From Ensifer adhaerens (lineage in GTDB: Bacteria; Pseudomonadota; Alphaproteobacteria; Rhizobiales; Rhizobiaceae): 64,000 bases of DNA. The stretch is taken from assembly GCF_001270265.1 (NCBI RefSeq), contig NZ_LGAP01000019.1, forward strand, positions 1 through 64,000. The letters are read 5' to 3'. Positions 46,372-57,518 of the stretch are shown piece after piece (positions within the stretch are counted from its first letter, which is position 1; every line of letters starts with the position of its first letter). The notes under the pieces are model-generated. The model saw only the letters and a program-made list of their open reading frames with translations, had not been told where the DNA came from and ran no database searches. The position numbers were made by a program, and so were the translations under genes.

Positions 46372-47193
46372 GTGGAGAACAAGAAAAACTACTTCCACCT
46401 GCATCTGATCTCCGATTCGACGGGGGAGACCTTGATCGCGGCGGGGCGTGCGGCGGCGGCGCAATTCCAGGCGTCGCATGCGCTTGAACATGTCTATCCG
46501 CTGATCAGGAATCGCCGGCAGTTGCTGCAGGTTCTCGACGCCATCGATGGAGCGCCCGGCATCGTGCTCTACACGATCGTCGATCGCGAACTGGCCGACA
46601 TCATCGACCAGCGCTGCCGGGAGATGGGTGTGCCCTGCGTCTCGGTTCTCGATCCGATCATCGAACTGTTCCAGTCCTATCTCGGTTCGCCGTCGCGGCG
46701 CCGCTCCGGCGCGCAGCACGTGATGGACGCCGACTATTTCGCCCGCATCGACGCGTTGAATTTCACCATGGACCATGACGACGGTCAGCTGCCGGCCGAT
46801 TTCGATGACGCCGATGTCGTGCTGATCGGCATCAGCCGTACATCGAAGACGCCGACATCGATCTATCTCGCCAACCGAGGCATCAAGACGGCCAATATTC
46901 CGATCGTCCCCGGCGTGCCGCTGCCCGACCGGCTGATGACGGCAACCAAGCCTTTGGTCGTCGGCCTGATTGCGACTGCCGATCGCATTTCCCAGGTTCG
47001 CCAGCATCGGGTGCTCGGCACCACGCAGGGCTTTCACGGTGATCAATATACGGATAGGGCGGCGATCGCCGAGGAGCTGAAATATGCCCGCGCGCTCTGC
47101 GCGCGCAACAACTGGCCGATCATCGACGTCACTCGCCGCTCGATCGAGGAAACCGCTGCCGCAATTGTTGCCCTGCGCCCGCGGCTGCGATAG
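46372..47193 (+). CDS. Pyruvate,phosphate dikinase regulatory protein (PPSR/DUF299 kinase-phosphorylase)
   Basis: This 273-residue protein belongs to the bifunctional regulators that phosphorylate and dephosphorylate a Thr of pyruvate-phosphate dikinase or PEP synthase with ADP and phosphate. [13 protein letters not shown] is the N-terminal family motif and [20 protein letters not shown] is the P-loop region. The start is GTG 46372 with GGAG 7 bases upstream. It is the first gene rightward of oriC. Confidence 0.9.
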   Translation: MENKKNYFHLHLISDSTGETLIAAGRAAAAQFQASHALEHVYPLIRNRRQLLQVLDAIDGAPGIVLYTIVDRELADIIDQRCREMGVPCVSVLDPIIELFQSYLGSPSRRRSGAQHVMDADYFARIDALNFTMDHDDGQLPADFDDADVVLIGISRTSKTPTSIYLANRGIKTANIPIVPGVPLPDRLMTATKPLVVGLIATADRISQVRQHRVLGTTQGFHGDQYTDRAAIAEELKYARALCARNNWPIIDVTRRSIEETAAAIVALRPRLR

Positions 47194-47221
47194 AGCGAAT
47201 CCGAACAATTCGGGAACTTCG

Positions 47222-47824
47222 ATGATGACACCTTCACTCGTCCTGGCTTCAGCAAGCCCGTTCCGTCGTGCGCTGCTGGAAAATGCCGGGTTGGTGTTTA
47301 CAGCGCGCGCCGCCGAGATCGACGAGCGCGCGCTTGAAAAGCCGCTCGAAGAAGAAGGTGCCGCTCCTGAAGACGTGGCGGTGAGGCTTGCCGAAGCCAA
47401 GGCAAGAGATGTCGCCAGGCACTTTCCTGAGGCTCTGGTGATCGGCTCCGACCAGACCATGTCGCTCGGACAGCGGGTCTATCACAAGCCGAAGGACATG
47501 GCGGAAGCCGGACAACATCTCTTGTCACTCGCCGGCAGGACCCATCGCCTGAACAGCGCGATCGTTCTCGTGCGCGGCGAGCAGATCATCTGGCGCCACG
47601 TCTCGTCGGCACATATGTCTGTGCGTATGCTGACGCCGGAATTTGTCGACCGCCATTTGCAGCGCGTCGGAAGCAAGGCCTTGTCCAGCGTCGGCGCCTA
47701 CCAGCTGGAGGGCGAGGGCATCCAGCTGTTCGAAAAGATCGAGGGTGACTATTTCACCATCCTCGGTCTTCCGATGCTGCCGCTGCTCGCAAAACTTCGG
47801 GAATTGGGAACGATCGATGCGTGA
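47222..47824 (+). CDS. maf: Maf-family nucleoside triphosphate pyrophosphatase
   Basis: This 200-residue protein has the Maf motif [17 protein letters not shown] at the N-terminus, [10 protein letters not shown] (catalytic Asp) near residue 78 and [22 protein letters not shown]. Maf proteins hydrolyse non-canonical or modified NTPs; SDQTMSLG rather than SDTVV suggests the YceF-like (7-methyl-GTP) group. It overlaps aroE by 8 bases. Position next to ppsR and aroE is the usual order in rhizobia. Confidence 0.9.
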   Translation: MMTPSLVLASASPFRRALLENAGLVFTARAAEIDERALEKPLEEEGAAPEDVAVRLAEAKARDVARHFPEALVIGSDQTMSLGQRVYHKPKDMAEAGQHLLSLAGRTHRLNSAIVLVRGEQIIWRHVSSAHMSVRMLTPEFVDRHLQRVGSKALSSVGAYQLEGEGIQLFEKIEGDYFTILGLPMLPLLAKLRELGTIDA

Positions 47825-48677
47825 TTCACGTGAAACATTTGTTAACCACGCCTTCGTCACCGGCTATCCGATCAAGCATTCCAGGTCGCCGTTGATCCAT
47901 GGCTATTGGCTGAAACAGCTCGGGATAGAGGGCAGCTACCGCGCGCACGAGGTAAGGCCGGAAGACTTTTCCGCCTTCGTCGCAGAGTTGAAACAAGGCA
48001 CGGCCGGCTTTTGCGGCGGCAACGTCACCATCCCGCACAAGGAAGTTGCCCATCGGCTGGCAGATCGCCCGGATGATCTCTGTCTGGAACTCGGCGCTGC
48101 CAATACGCTTTGGATCGAAGCCGGCGACGTTCACGCCACGAACACCGATGGCCGAGGGTTCGTCGCCAATCTTGACGAGCAGTCAGCCGGTTGGGACCAA
48201 TGTTCGACCGCGGTCGTGCTCGGCGCCGGCGGCGCCAGCCGCGCCGTCATCCAGGCCGTGCGCGACCGGGGCATCAAGACGATCCATGTCGTCAACCGCA
48301 CAGTGGCAAGGGCTGAGGAATTGTCCGACCGTTTTGGATCTGCCGTGCACGCACATCCGATGGAGGCATTGAGCGAAGTGATGACGGGCGCCGGCCTCTT
48401 CATCAACACCACGTCTCTCGGCATGGATGGCCAGGACGCGCCGCAGATCGATTTCACCGTCATGGCTGGCGATGCCGTGGTGACCGATATCGTCTACGTC
48501 CCGTTGAAGACACCTTTGCTTCGCCAGGCGGAGGAGCAAGGTTTTACCATTGTCGACGGTCTCGGCATGTTGCTGCACCAGGCCGTACCCGGTTTCGAGC
48601 TCTGGTTCGGTCGCCGGCCCGTCGTCGACGCCACACTTCGACAACTCGTCATCGATGACATGGGATCGCACGCATGA
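47817..48677 (+). CDS. aroE: Shikimate dehydrogenase
   Basis: This 286-residue NADP enzyme reduces 3-dehydroshikimate in aromatic amino-acid synthesis. [12 protein letters not shown] and [10 protein letters not shown] (catalytic Lys) form the substrate site, NTDGRGF carries the Asp, and [13 protein letters not shown] is the NADP-binding turn, followed by HVVNRT. ATG 47817 has GGGAA 6 bases upstream. A parS site at 47822-47837 covers codons 2-7, read as RDSRET. It overlaps coaE by 4 bases. Confidence 0.94.
   Translation: MRDSRETFVNHAFVTGYPIKHSRSPLIHGYWLKQLGIEGSYRAHEVRPEDFSAFVAELKQGTAGFCGGNVTIPHKEVAHRLADRPDDLCLELGAANTLWIEAGDVHATNTDGRGFVANLDEQSAGWDQCSTAVVLGAGGASRAVIQAVRDRGIKTIHVVNRTVARAEELSDRFGSAVHAHPMEALSEVMTGAGLFINTTSLGMDGQDAPQIDFTVMAGDAVVTDIVYVPLKTPLLRQAEEQGFTIVDGLGMLLHQAVPGFELWFGRRPVVDATLRQLVIDDMGSHA
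47822..47837. other. parS site across the maf stop and aroE N-terminus
   Basis: TGATTCACGTGAAACA matches 15 of 16 positions of the ParB consensus. It contains the maf stop codon and aroE codons 2-7, about 1.5 kb from oriC on the side away from parAB. Confidence 0.82.
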
Positions 48678-49273
48678 TGATTGTCGGCCTGACCGGATCG
48701 ATCGCCATGGGCAAGTCGACGACCGCGCAGATGTTCCGCGAGTTCGGCGTGCCGGTCAACGATGCCGATGAAGTGGTGCACGCGCTTTATCGCGGCGAAG
48801 CCGTCGCGCCTGTTGAGGCCGTTTTCCCTGGGACTGTCAGGGAAGGGGCGATCGATCGGGCCGAACTGTCCCGGCAGTTGTTGGCAGCACCCGAAAGGCT
48901 GCGCGAACTCGAGAGCATCGTGCATCCGCTCGTTCGCCGGAAAGAGCGCGAGTTCCTCGACAGGAATGCCGCGGCCAACGCGGCCTTTGTCGTGCTCGAT
49001 ATTCCGCTGCTGTTTGAAACGGGAGCCGAGGCGCGTGTCGATCGGGTGGTTGTCGTTAGCTGCGCACCCGACATTCAAAGAGAACGGGCGATGAAGCGCC
49101 CCGGCATGACCGAAGCGAAATTTGCCATGATCCTGGCGCGTCAGGTGCCGGACAGTCAGAAGCGCGAACGCGCCGACTACATCGTCGATACCAGCGACAG
49201 CTTCGATAACACACGCCAACAGGTGAGGGCGATCGTCGACGATCTCACCCAAAATGGAGCGCCCGATGCGTGA
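48674..49273 (+). CDS. coaE: Dephospho-CoA kinase
   Basis: This 199-residue P-loop kinase performs the last step of CoA synthesis. [13 protein letters not shown] is the Walker A region, VNDADEVVH holds the catalytic Asp, and [10 protein letters not shown] and [10 protein letters not shown] are family segments. It overlaps aroE by 4 bases and dnaQ by 8, indicating an operon with maf, aroE and dnaQ. Confidence 0.94.
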   Translation: MMIVGLTGSIAMGKSTTAQMFREFGVPVNDADEVVHALYRGEAVAPVEAVFPGTVREGAIDRAELSRQLLAAPERLRELESIVHPLVRRKEREFLDRNAAANAAFVVLDIPLLFETGAEARVDRVVVVSCAPDIQRERAMKRPGMTEAKFAMILARQVPDSQKRERADYIVDTSDSFDNTRQQVRAIVDDLTQNGAPDA

Positions 49274-49973
49274 GATCATTTTCGATACGGAAACGACCGG
49301 CCTCGACAATCGCGAGGACCGGGTGATCGAAATCGGTGGCGTCGAGCTGGAAAACCAGTTTCCGACCGGTCGTACGCTGCATATCTTCATCAATCCCGGC
49401 AATCGCAAGGTTCATCCGGATGCGCTTGCCATTCACGGCATCACCGACGAGTTCCTGAAGGACAAGCCGGCCTTTGCCGATGTGGCCCAGCAGATTGTCG
49501 ACTTCTTCGGCGACGCCCGCTGGGTGGCGCACAATGCCACCTTCGACATGGGCTTCATCAATACGGAGTTCGGCCGCATCGGGCTTCCGGCCATTGCCGG
49601 CGAACGGGTGACGGATACGCTTGCTCTCGCCCGCCGCAAGCATCCGATGGGCCCGAACTCGCTCGACGCGCTCTGCCGTCGCTACGGCATCGACAATTCC
49701 CATCGCGCCAAGCACGGCGCACTGCTCGACTCCGAGCTTCTTGCTGAAGTTTATATCGAGATGCTCGGCGGTCGTCAGGCCGCGCTCGGCCTGGTGTCGA
49801 GCAACAAGGTCGCGGGACAAACCGTCGAACACGACGATGCGCCGATCGCCATCGCGCAGCGCCCACGGCCGTTGCCGAACCGCTTGTCGGAAGCGGATGA
49901 GGCAGCTCATGCCGCGCTGGTCGCCAAGATGGGGGCCAAGGCGATCTGGGCCAAATACGACCTGCAGAAATGA
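49266..49973 (+). CDS. dnaQ: DNA polymerase III subunit epsilon (3'-5' exonuclease)
   Basis: This 235-residue proofreading subunit has the exonuclease motifs FDTETTGLD (ExoI), AHNATFDMGF (ExoII) and KHGALLDSELLAEVY (ExoIII, with catalytic His and Asp). The C-terminal tail (~190-235) is the polymerase-binding part. ATG 49266 has GGAG 6 bases upstream; an ATG at 49254 is too early. The operon ends at the terminator that follows. Confidence 0.95.
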   Translation: MREIIFDTETTGLDNREDRVIEIGGVELENQFPTGRTLHIFINPGNRKVHPDALAIHGITDEFLKDKPAFADVAQQIVDFFGDARWVAHNATFDMGFINTEFGRIGLPAIAGERVTDTLALARRKHPMGPNSLDALCRRYGIDNSHRAKHGALLDSELLAEVYIEMLGGRQAALGLVSSNKVAGQTVEHDDAPIAIAQRPRPLPNRLSEADEAAHAALVAKMGAKAIWAKYDLQK

Positions 49974-50000
49974 AAAAAGCCCGGCTCGACCGGGCTTTTT
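49974..50000. terminator. Bidirectional terminator between dnaQ and secB
   Basis: AAAAAGCCCGG (49974-49984) pairs perfectly with CCGGGCTTTTT (49990-50000), loop CTCGA. T runs on both strands serve convergent dnaQ and secB. Confidence 0.92.
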
Positions 50001-50028
50001 CCTGATTACAATCCAGACTGAGCAGATA

Positions 50029-50532
50029 TCAGTTGGCGGTCTCGCTGGAGTTTGCGACCTGGGCGCGGACCTTTTCTTCGGCCATGCGCGGGGCGAACAT
50101 CTGAGCGAAATCGATCGGGTCGATCATCAGCGGCGGGAAACCGCCGTTGCGGGTCGCGTCGGCAACGATCTGGCGAGCGAACGGGAACAGCAGGCGCGGG
50201 CACTCGATGAAGAGCAGTGGCAGCATGTGTTCCTGCGGGAAGCCGGCAACACGGAAAACGCCGCCATAGGAGAGCTCGACATTGAACAGGACGCGCTCGC
50301 CGTCTTTCGCTTCCGCGTTCAGCGAGAGTACGACGTCGAAATCGGACTCCGCGAGCGGGTTCGCGTTGACGTTGACATTGATGTTGATCGACGGGGCATT
50401 GTCACGGGCCTGCAGCGAACGCGGTGCGCCCGGGTTCTCGAAGGAGAGATCCTTGACATACTGGGCGAGGATGTTGAGCGACGGGCTCTGCTGCGCGCTG
50501 CCGTTGCCGTTGGATGCGGTATCAGTCGTCAT
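50029..50532 (-). CDS. secB: Protein-export chaperone SecB
   Basis: This 167-residue tetrameric chaperone keeps preproteins unfolded and hands them to Sec[22 protein letters not shown] near residue 20, the beta-strand region [27 protein letters not shown] and [23 protein letters not shown] are family signatures. The N-terminus is polar and the C-terminus short. It converges on dnaQ. Confidence 0.95.
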   Translation of the reverse strand: MTTDTASNGNGSAQQSPSLNILAQYVKDLSFENPGAPRSLQARDNAPSININVNVNANPLAESDFDVVLSLNAEAKDGERVLFNVELSYGGVFRVAGFPQEHMLPLLFIECPRLLFPFARQIVADATRNGGFPPLMIDPIDFAQMFAPRMAEEKVRAQVANSSETAN

Positions 50533-50612
50533 TAGGGTTTCCTCGACTTCAATTCGGTGAGGCCATCTAGCATTTCGTCATAGGGCTTACAACCCTGCGC
50601 CACAGGCCCTTG

Positions 50613-51146
50613 CTATTGCCGACGACGCTCTTCGGACGGGTTGGGTTCGTCGTCATCGGTCCTCGAGAACTCGCCTTCGCCAAGGTCGATGACGCGCGGT
50701 TGCGCGCGCTCCTCCGGCGTTTGGCCCGGTCCGCGCCAGGACTGGCTCGACGCGGCCGTCACAACAGTCATTTTCGATCTCAAATAGCCGGCCACGGCAT
50801 GCCTGACAGGCGGCACAAACAGAAGCAGACCAAAGATGTCGCTGATGAAGCCGGGCACCATCAACAAAAGGGCTGCGACGAACATCAAGGCGCCGCCGAG
50901 GACCTCGCGGCCGGGATCACTGCCGCTGCGTGTTGCTTCCTGCACGCGCTTGATGACGGCGAAACCCTGAAGGCGAAGCAGCACGACCCCGGCAATCGCG
51001 CTCAACAGAACGAGCAGCAGCGTCATGGCCAAGCCGATCTCGCGGCCGACGATAACGAAGCCGGCAATCTCGGCAAGGGGCAGTCCAAGAATGACCAGGG
51101 GAATTAACATTGAGCGCATTGGCGGTGCCTGAAAGGGTCGTCGCAT
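50613..51146 (-). CDS. fxsA: FxsA-family membrane protein
   Basis: This 177-residue inner-membrane protein matches FxsA: hydrophobic segments LIPLVILGLPLAEIAGFVIVG and TLLLVLLSAIAGVVLL, GGALMFVAALLLMVPGFISDIFGLLLFVPPVR, and a polar C-terminal tail. FxsA overproduction relieves phage T7 exclusion by the F plasmid in E. coli; its normal role is unknown. The start at 51146 is favoured by GGAGG 5-6 bases upstream, although ATG 51119 also fits. It diverges from the Tim44-domain gene. Confidence 0.85.
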   Translation of the reverse strand: MRRPFQAPPMRSMLIPLVILGLPLAEIAGFVIVGREIGLAMTLLLVLLSAIAGVVLLRLQGFAVIKRVQEATRSGSDPGREVLGGALMFVAALLLMVPGFISDIFGLLLFVPPVRHAVAGYLRSKMTVVTAASSQSWRGPGQTPEERAQPRVIDLGEGEFSRTDDDEPNPSEERRRQ

Positions 51147-51249
51147 CGTCGCCTCCGATCTAAGGGTGCGACAACGCGGTTTGAATGATCTATCCTTGCG
51201 GACTATATGGAATAGCTACGAGAAATTCTAACAGCGGTTTCGGGTGGAA

Positions 51250-51954
51250 ATGGGCTCTTTCGACTTCATCACGTTTTTTTTCTTGATCGCCGCAGTGGTC
51301 ATCTTCCTGCAGTTGCGCAGCGTTCTCGGTCGCCGGACCGGCAGCGAACGGCCGCCGTTTGATCCTTATTCGCCGAGGGACATGAGCCAGGGGCCCGAAA
51401 AGGCCGACAATGGCAAGGTCGTCCAACTGCCGCGCCGCGACAATGCCGAGGACGATTCGGCCCGCTATGCCGCGATCGACGACTTCGCAAAGGCGGGGAC
51501 GCCGCTCAACGATCAGCTCCGCTCGCTGACCGACGCCGACGCAGGCTTCGACCCGAAGGAGTTCGTCAACGGCGCGAAAATGGCCTACGAGATGATCGTC
51601 ATGGCGTTTGCCGATGGCGACCGCAAGACGTTGAAGAACCTGCTGTCGCGGGAAGTCTTCGAAGGCTTCGATGCCGCGATTGCCGAGCGCGAACGCAAGG
51701 GCGAAGTGGTGAAATCCACCTTCGTCGGTATCGAGAAGGCCGATATCGTCCACGCCGAAGTCAAGGACAGCGAAGAGAACATCACGGTCCGGATCGTCAG
51801 CCAGTTGATCTCGGCGACCTACGACAAGCAGGGCGCCATCATCGATGGAGACGCGGAGTCGGTGGCCGAAGTCAACGATCTCTGGACGTTCTCGCGCGAC
51901 ATTCGCTCGCGTGATCCGAACTGGAAGCTGATCGCTACCGAATCCGAAAACTGA
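51250..51954 (+). CDS. Tim44/TimA-domain membrane-anchored protein
   Basis: This 234-residue protein has one N-terminal TM (DFITFFFLIAAVVIFLQL), a Pro-rich linker (RRTGSERPPFDPYSP), and a C-terminal Tim44-like domain (~85-230, from FVNGAKMAYEMIVMAFADGD). Mitochondrial Tim44 anchors Hsp70 at the import channel; the bacterial homologues are membrane-linked with unsettled roles. ATG 51250 starts MGSFDF, the family N-terminus. The 15-base gap to mltA suggests an operon. Confidence 0.87.
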   Translation: MGSFDFITFFFLIAAVVIFLQLRSVLGRRTGSERPPFDPYSPRDMSQGPEKADNGKVVQLPRRDNAEDDSARYAAIDDFAKAGTPLNDQLRSLTDADAGFDPKEFVNGAKMAYEMIVMAFADGDRKTLKNLLSREVFEGFDAAIAERERKGEVVKSTFVGIEKADIVHAEVKDSEENITVRIVSQLISATYDKQGAIIDGDAESVAEVNDLWTFSRDIRSRDPNWKLIATESEN

Positions 51955-51969
51955 TCGGAAGGGGCGACC

Positions 51970-53076
51970 ATGACGCTTCGACTTGAGCCTGTCACCTTCT
52001 CAGACTTGCCGGGGTGGCAGGACGACGATCCGACCGCGGTGATTGAAGCGCTGCGCCGCTGTCATCACCATGTCTCGACCGCAAAGCCTTATCGCACCGG
52101 TTCGCTTGGCATTTCGGTCAATGACTTGATGCCGGCGTTTTCGGCTGCAAGCGCAGACGTCGCCGACGCAGCTGCGGCGCGTGCGTTTTTCGAGCAACAG
52201 TTCGTCGCCTTCAGAATCCGGCCCGAAACTGGCAAGACCGGTTTCGTGACGGCGTTCTATGAACCCGAGATCGAAGTCCAGGCGAAACCGGACGAGATCT
52301 TCCGATACCCGATCTACCGGCGCCCGATCGATCTCGTCGATGTCGACGACACCAACCGGCCGACAGATATGGATCCTTATTTTGCCTTTGGCCGGCTGCA
52401 TGATGGCGTGGTCGGCGAGTATCCGGACCGCCGCGCGATCGAGCAGGGCTTTCTGGCGGGGCGGGGTCTGGAGATCGCCTATGCCAGATCGAAGGTCGAC
52501 GTGTTCTTCGTCCACGTCCAGGGCGCTGCCCGGCTCGTCTATCCCGATGGTTCGCGCCGGCGTATCACCTATGCCGCCAAGACCGGCCACTATTTTTCCC
52601 CGATCGGAAAGCTGCTGATCGATCGCGGCGAGATCGATGCCTCGACCGTCTCGATGATGAGCATCCGGGGCTGGCTCGCGGCCAATCCGGATCAGGTCGA
52701 CGAGGTCCTTTGGCACAATCGCTCCTTCATCTTCTTCCGCGAGGCGGAAGTCGAAGACGAGCGGCTGGGCCCGGTCGCCGCCGCCAAGGTTTCGCTGGAG
52801 CCGGGCCGGTCGCTTGCCGTCGATCGGCTGATCCATACCTTCGGCGTGCCCTTCTTCATCTCGAGCGAGAGCCTGACGCGACTTGATGCCGGACGGCCGT
52901 TTCGACGCCTGATGCTGGCGCTCGACACGGGGTCGGCCATCGTCGGCCCGGCCCGTGGCGACATCTTCACCGGGTCCGGCGATAGGGCCGGCGAGCTTGC
53001 GGGTGCGGTTCGCAACGAAGCCGATTTCTACATCTTCGTTCCTCGCGCGGCTGCGGCAAGATACGGCAATGGCTAG
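51970..53076 (+). CDS. mltA: Murein transglycosylase A
   Basis: This 368-residue lytic transglycosylase has the MltA barrel domain (FVTAFYEPEIEVQAKP, RRAIEQGFLAGRGLEIAY) and the C-terminal 3D domain, whose conserved Asp residues lie in MLALDTGSAIVGPARGDIFTGSG. It cleaves peptidoglycan to anhydro-muropeptides. No clear signal peptide or lipobox is visible at the N-terminus, unlike E. coli MltA. It overlaps the Smr gene by 8 bases. Confidence 0.9.
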   Translation: MTLRLEPVTFSDLPGWQDDDPTAVIEALRRCHHHVSTAKPYRTGSLGISVNDLMPAFSAASADVADAAAARAFFEQQFVAFRIRPETGKTGFVTAFYEPEIEVQAKPDEIFRYPIYRRPIDLVDVDDTNRPTDMDPYFAFGRLHDGVVGEYPDRRAIEQGFLAGRGLEIAYARSKVDVFFVHVQGAARLVYPDGSRRRITYAAKTGHYFSPIGKLLIDRGEIDASTVSMMSIRGWLAANPDQVDEVLWHNRSFIFFREAEVEDERLGPVAAAKVSLEPGRSLAVDRLIHTFGVPFFISSESLTRLDAGRPFRRLMLALDTGSAIVGPARGDIFTGSGDRAGELAGAVRNEADFYIFVPRAAAARYGNG

Positions 53077-53638
53077 GGGCAAGAAGCTTTCGGCGGAAGA
53101 GCGGATTCTATGGGGAAAGGTTGCGCGCACGACCAGGCCCATGCCCGGCCGCCTCGACGATCTCAGGGAATTTCTTGGCGAGGATGTTCCAGCCGAGCCC
53201 AAGGATGAGCCGCAAAAGGCGCAAGCCGCCACTCCGGCCGGTGGTACCGACGAACTGCAGGGAATTGCCCTCAGCAAGACCTCGAACGGCCGGCACCACT
53301 ATCCGCTTGAAAAACCCGTCAAGCGCAAGCTGTCGAAGGGGCACCTGGCGCTGGAGGCGCGGATCGATCTGCACGGAATGGTCCAGAGTGAAGCCCACGG
53401 CTTCCTTCTGCATTTTCTTTTGAGAGCGCACGAGCGCGGGCTGCGCCACGTTCTTGTTATCACCGGCAAGGGAACGTCGATCGGCAGCGATGGCGCGTTG
53501 AAGCGCGCCGTGCCGCTCTGGTTCTCGCTGCCGGAGTTCCGGCCATTGATCTCAAGCTACGAGCCCGCAGCGCGTAATCATGGTGGCGATGGCGCGCTTT
53601 ATGTCCGATTGGCGCGCAGCAAGGGGAGCGCCACGTGA
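53069..53638 (+). CDS. Smr-domain protein
   Basis: This 189-residue protein has a disordered charged N-terminal half and a C-terminal Smr domain (~95-185) with ARIDLHGM (LDxHG) and VLVITGKGTSIG (the GKG loop), as in MutS2 and YdaL-type proteins. Stand-alone Smr domains are often endonucleases that nick DNA or RNA; activity here is inferred. It is coupled to mltA upstream (8-base overlap) and to the XRE gene downstream (GTGA overlap). Confidence 0.87.
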   Translation: MARGKKLSAEERILWGKVARTTRPMPGRLDDLREFLGEDVPAEPKDEPQKAQAATPAGGTDELQGIALSKTSNGRHHYPLEKPVKRKLSKGHLALEARIDLHGMVQSEAHGFLLHFLLRAHERGLRHVLVITGKGTSIGSDGALKRAVPLWFSLPEFRPLISSYEPAARNHGGDGALYVRLARSKGSAT

Positions 53639-54012
53639 CCCCCTTCGGTGCGGCGGTGCGCGAGTTGCGGCGCAAGAAGGGCGTGTCGCAGAAACAGATG
53701 GCCGCAGCGATCGGCGTGTCGGCCGCCTATCTCTCGGCGCTTGAACATGGAAAGCGTGGCGCGCCGAGTTTCGATTTTCTGCAAAGGGTGGCCGGCTATT
53801 TCAACGTCATCTGGGACGAGGCCGAGGAATTGTTCCAGATCGCCCATGTCTCGGCGCCGAAAGTCGTGCTGGATACGTCCGGGCTGGCGCCGGAACACAC
53901 GGCCTTCGCCAACCGCTTGAGCGGGCAAATCCGCGATTTGTCCGTCGACACCATCCGTGCCCTGGAAGATGTTTTGGAAAAAGCCACATTTCCTGCTAAT
54001 GACAGGGGATGA
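53635..54012 (+). CDS. XRE-family helix-turn-helix regulator
   Basis: This 125-residue protein has a Cro/C1-type HTH at residues 4-60 (VRELRRKKGVSQKQMAAAIGVSAAYLSALEHGKRG) and a short C-terminal region without a recognised domain. The start is GTG 53635, overlapping the Smr stop, with AAGGGGAG 5 bases upstream. It is the last gene before gyrB and shares the transcript with Tim44-mltA-smr; its targets are unknown. Confidence 0.87.
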   Translation: MTPFGAAVRELRRKKGVSQKQMAAAIGVSAAYLSALEHGKRGAPSFDFLQRVAGYFNVIWDEAEELFQIAHVSAPKVVLDTSGLAPEHTAFANRLSGQIRDLSVDTIRALEDVLEKATFPANDRG

Positions 54013-54075
54013 ACAGCTGTTTTCCGGCCGCTGCGCGCGGTCCGGGATTTGGAACCGTGGACAAATTTTCTATAG

Positions 54076-56583
<2,508 letters not shown>

Positions 56584-56607
56584 TCGCGACCAGATCCCCG
56601 CTTATTG

Positions 56608-56640
56608 AGATCCCGGTGCCGCAAGGCTCCGGGATCTTTT
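56608..56640 (+). terminator. Terminator of gyrB
   Basis: AGATCCCGG (56608-56616) pairs with CCGGGATCT (56629-56637); inside, GCC-GCAA-GGC forms a second short stem with a GNRA loop. TTTTT follows. Confidence 0.9.
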
Positions 56641-56643
56641 TGT

Positions 56644-57240
56644 CTATTCCGCCTTGAAACGGCCTTCGAAGGCCAGTTCGGCAAGCGGCTTGCGCTGGCT
56701 CGGCTTCTCCCGTTCGCGCAGATCGTCCGGAAGCGTCGAAGGATCGGCAAGCCGGCCGATCGCCACCGCCGCCTCGACCCGGTAATAATCGGGGACGCCA
56801 AGGGTGGTCATCGCCTTGTCGCGATCGATGCCGGCCATCGCGTGTGCGTGCCAGCAGGCAACGGTTGTCTGAAGCGCAAGGCTGAACCAGGCCGCGCCGG
56901 GGTCGAAGGCATGGGTATAGGTCGCCCGCATCTCGCCGCTGGCTGCCTGCGTGTGGGTCTTCGAGATGACGATCACCAGCGCGGCGGCGTGCTTCGCCCA
57001 GCGCTGATTGCTCTCGTTCAGAATATCCAGCACGGCCGCGAAATGCTCGGTGCCGCGGCGGGCGTAGACGAACCGCCAGGGCTGGTTGTTGCTCGCCGAC
57101 GGCGCCCAGCGGGCGGCTTCAAGCAGCGAGAGCAACTCCTCCTCGCCGATCTCTTCTTGTGTGAACGCGCGCGGCGACCAGCGCTTCAGAAACATGGTGT
57201 CGATCGGATGGTCGGCGGTCCTGTGGTTGCTTTCCGTCAT
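56644..57240 (-). CDS. Nitroreductase-family flavoprotein
   Basis: This 198-residue FMN-dependent oxidoreductase has KRWSPRAF and ARWAPSASNNQPWRFVYARRG near the N-terminus (FMN phosphate and ring contacts) and AAWFSLALQTTVACWHAHAMAGID, typical of the family. Substrates are not predictable. ATG 57240 is used because GAGGT lies 6-7 bases upstream; ATG 57246 is too close to it. It diverges from gabD. Confidence 0.87.
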   Translation of the reverse strand: MTESNHRTADHPIDTMFLKRWSPRAFTQEEIGEEELLSLLEAARWAPSASNNQPWRFVYARRGTEHFAAVLDILNESNQRWAKHAAALVIVISKTHTQAASGEMRATYTHAFDPGAAWFSLALQTTVACWHAHAMAGIDRDKAMTTLGVPDYYRVEAAVAIGRLADPSTLPDDLREREKPSQRKPLAELAFEGRFKAE

Positions 57241-57456
57241 GAACATACCTCTGTTATCGTATCGGGAATCCCGTGGGAGGAGCGCCGCCATCGACGACAG
57301 TTGCCGCCGGGGAGCGAGGCCGTGTGGGCGAGATTCGCCGCGGACGCTACATGGGATCGCGGAGCTATGAAACCGGCTTTGCGCTCGAACCACCGATCGC
57401 TTCGCCGGCTCGATCCGGCATCACACCGGAATATGCAGAAACGGTGTTTCGGGTGA

Positions 57457-57486
57457 TTGTCGAGAGCGATAAAAAAGTTGTATAAG
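57457..57486 (+). promoter_or_regulatory. Candidate promoter of the gabD gene
   Basis: TTGTCG (57457-57462) and TATAAG (57481-57486) are 18 bases apart, about 33 bases before the start codon. The rest of the 278-base gap shows no gene that I can support. Confidence 0.45.
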
Positions 57487-57518
57487 TTCTGTAGATTTTT
57501 TCTGAGAGAGGACGCGCG

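Noticed and set aside
57273-57485. 70-codon frame upstream of gabD
   Set aside because: It lacks a good start and its end overlaps the likely gabD promoter; no recognisable protein features.
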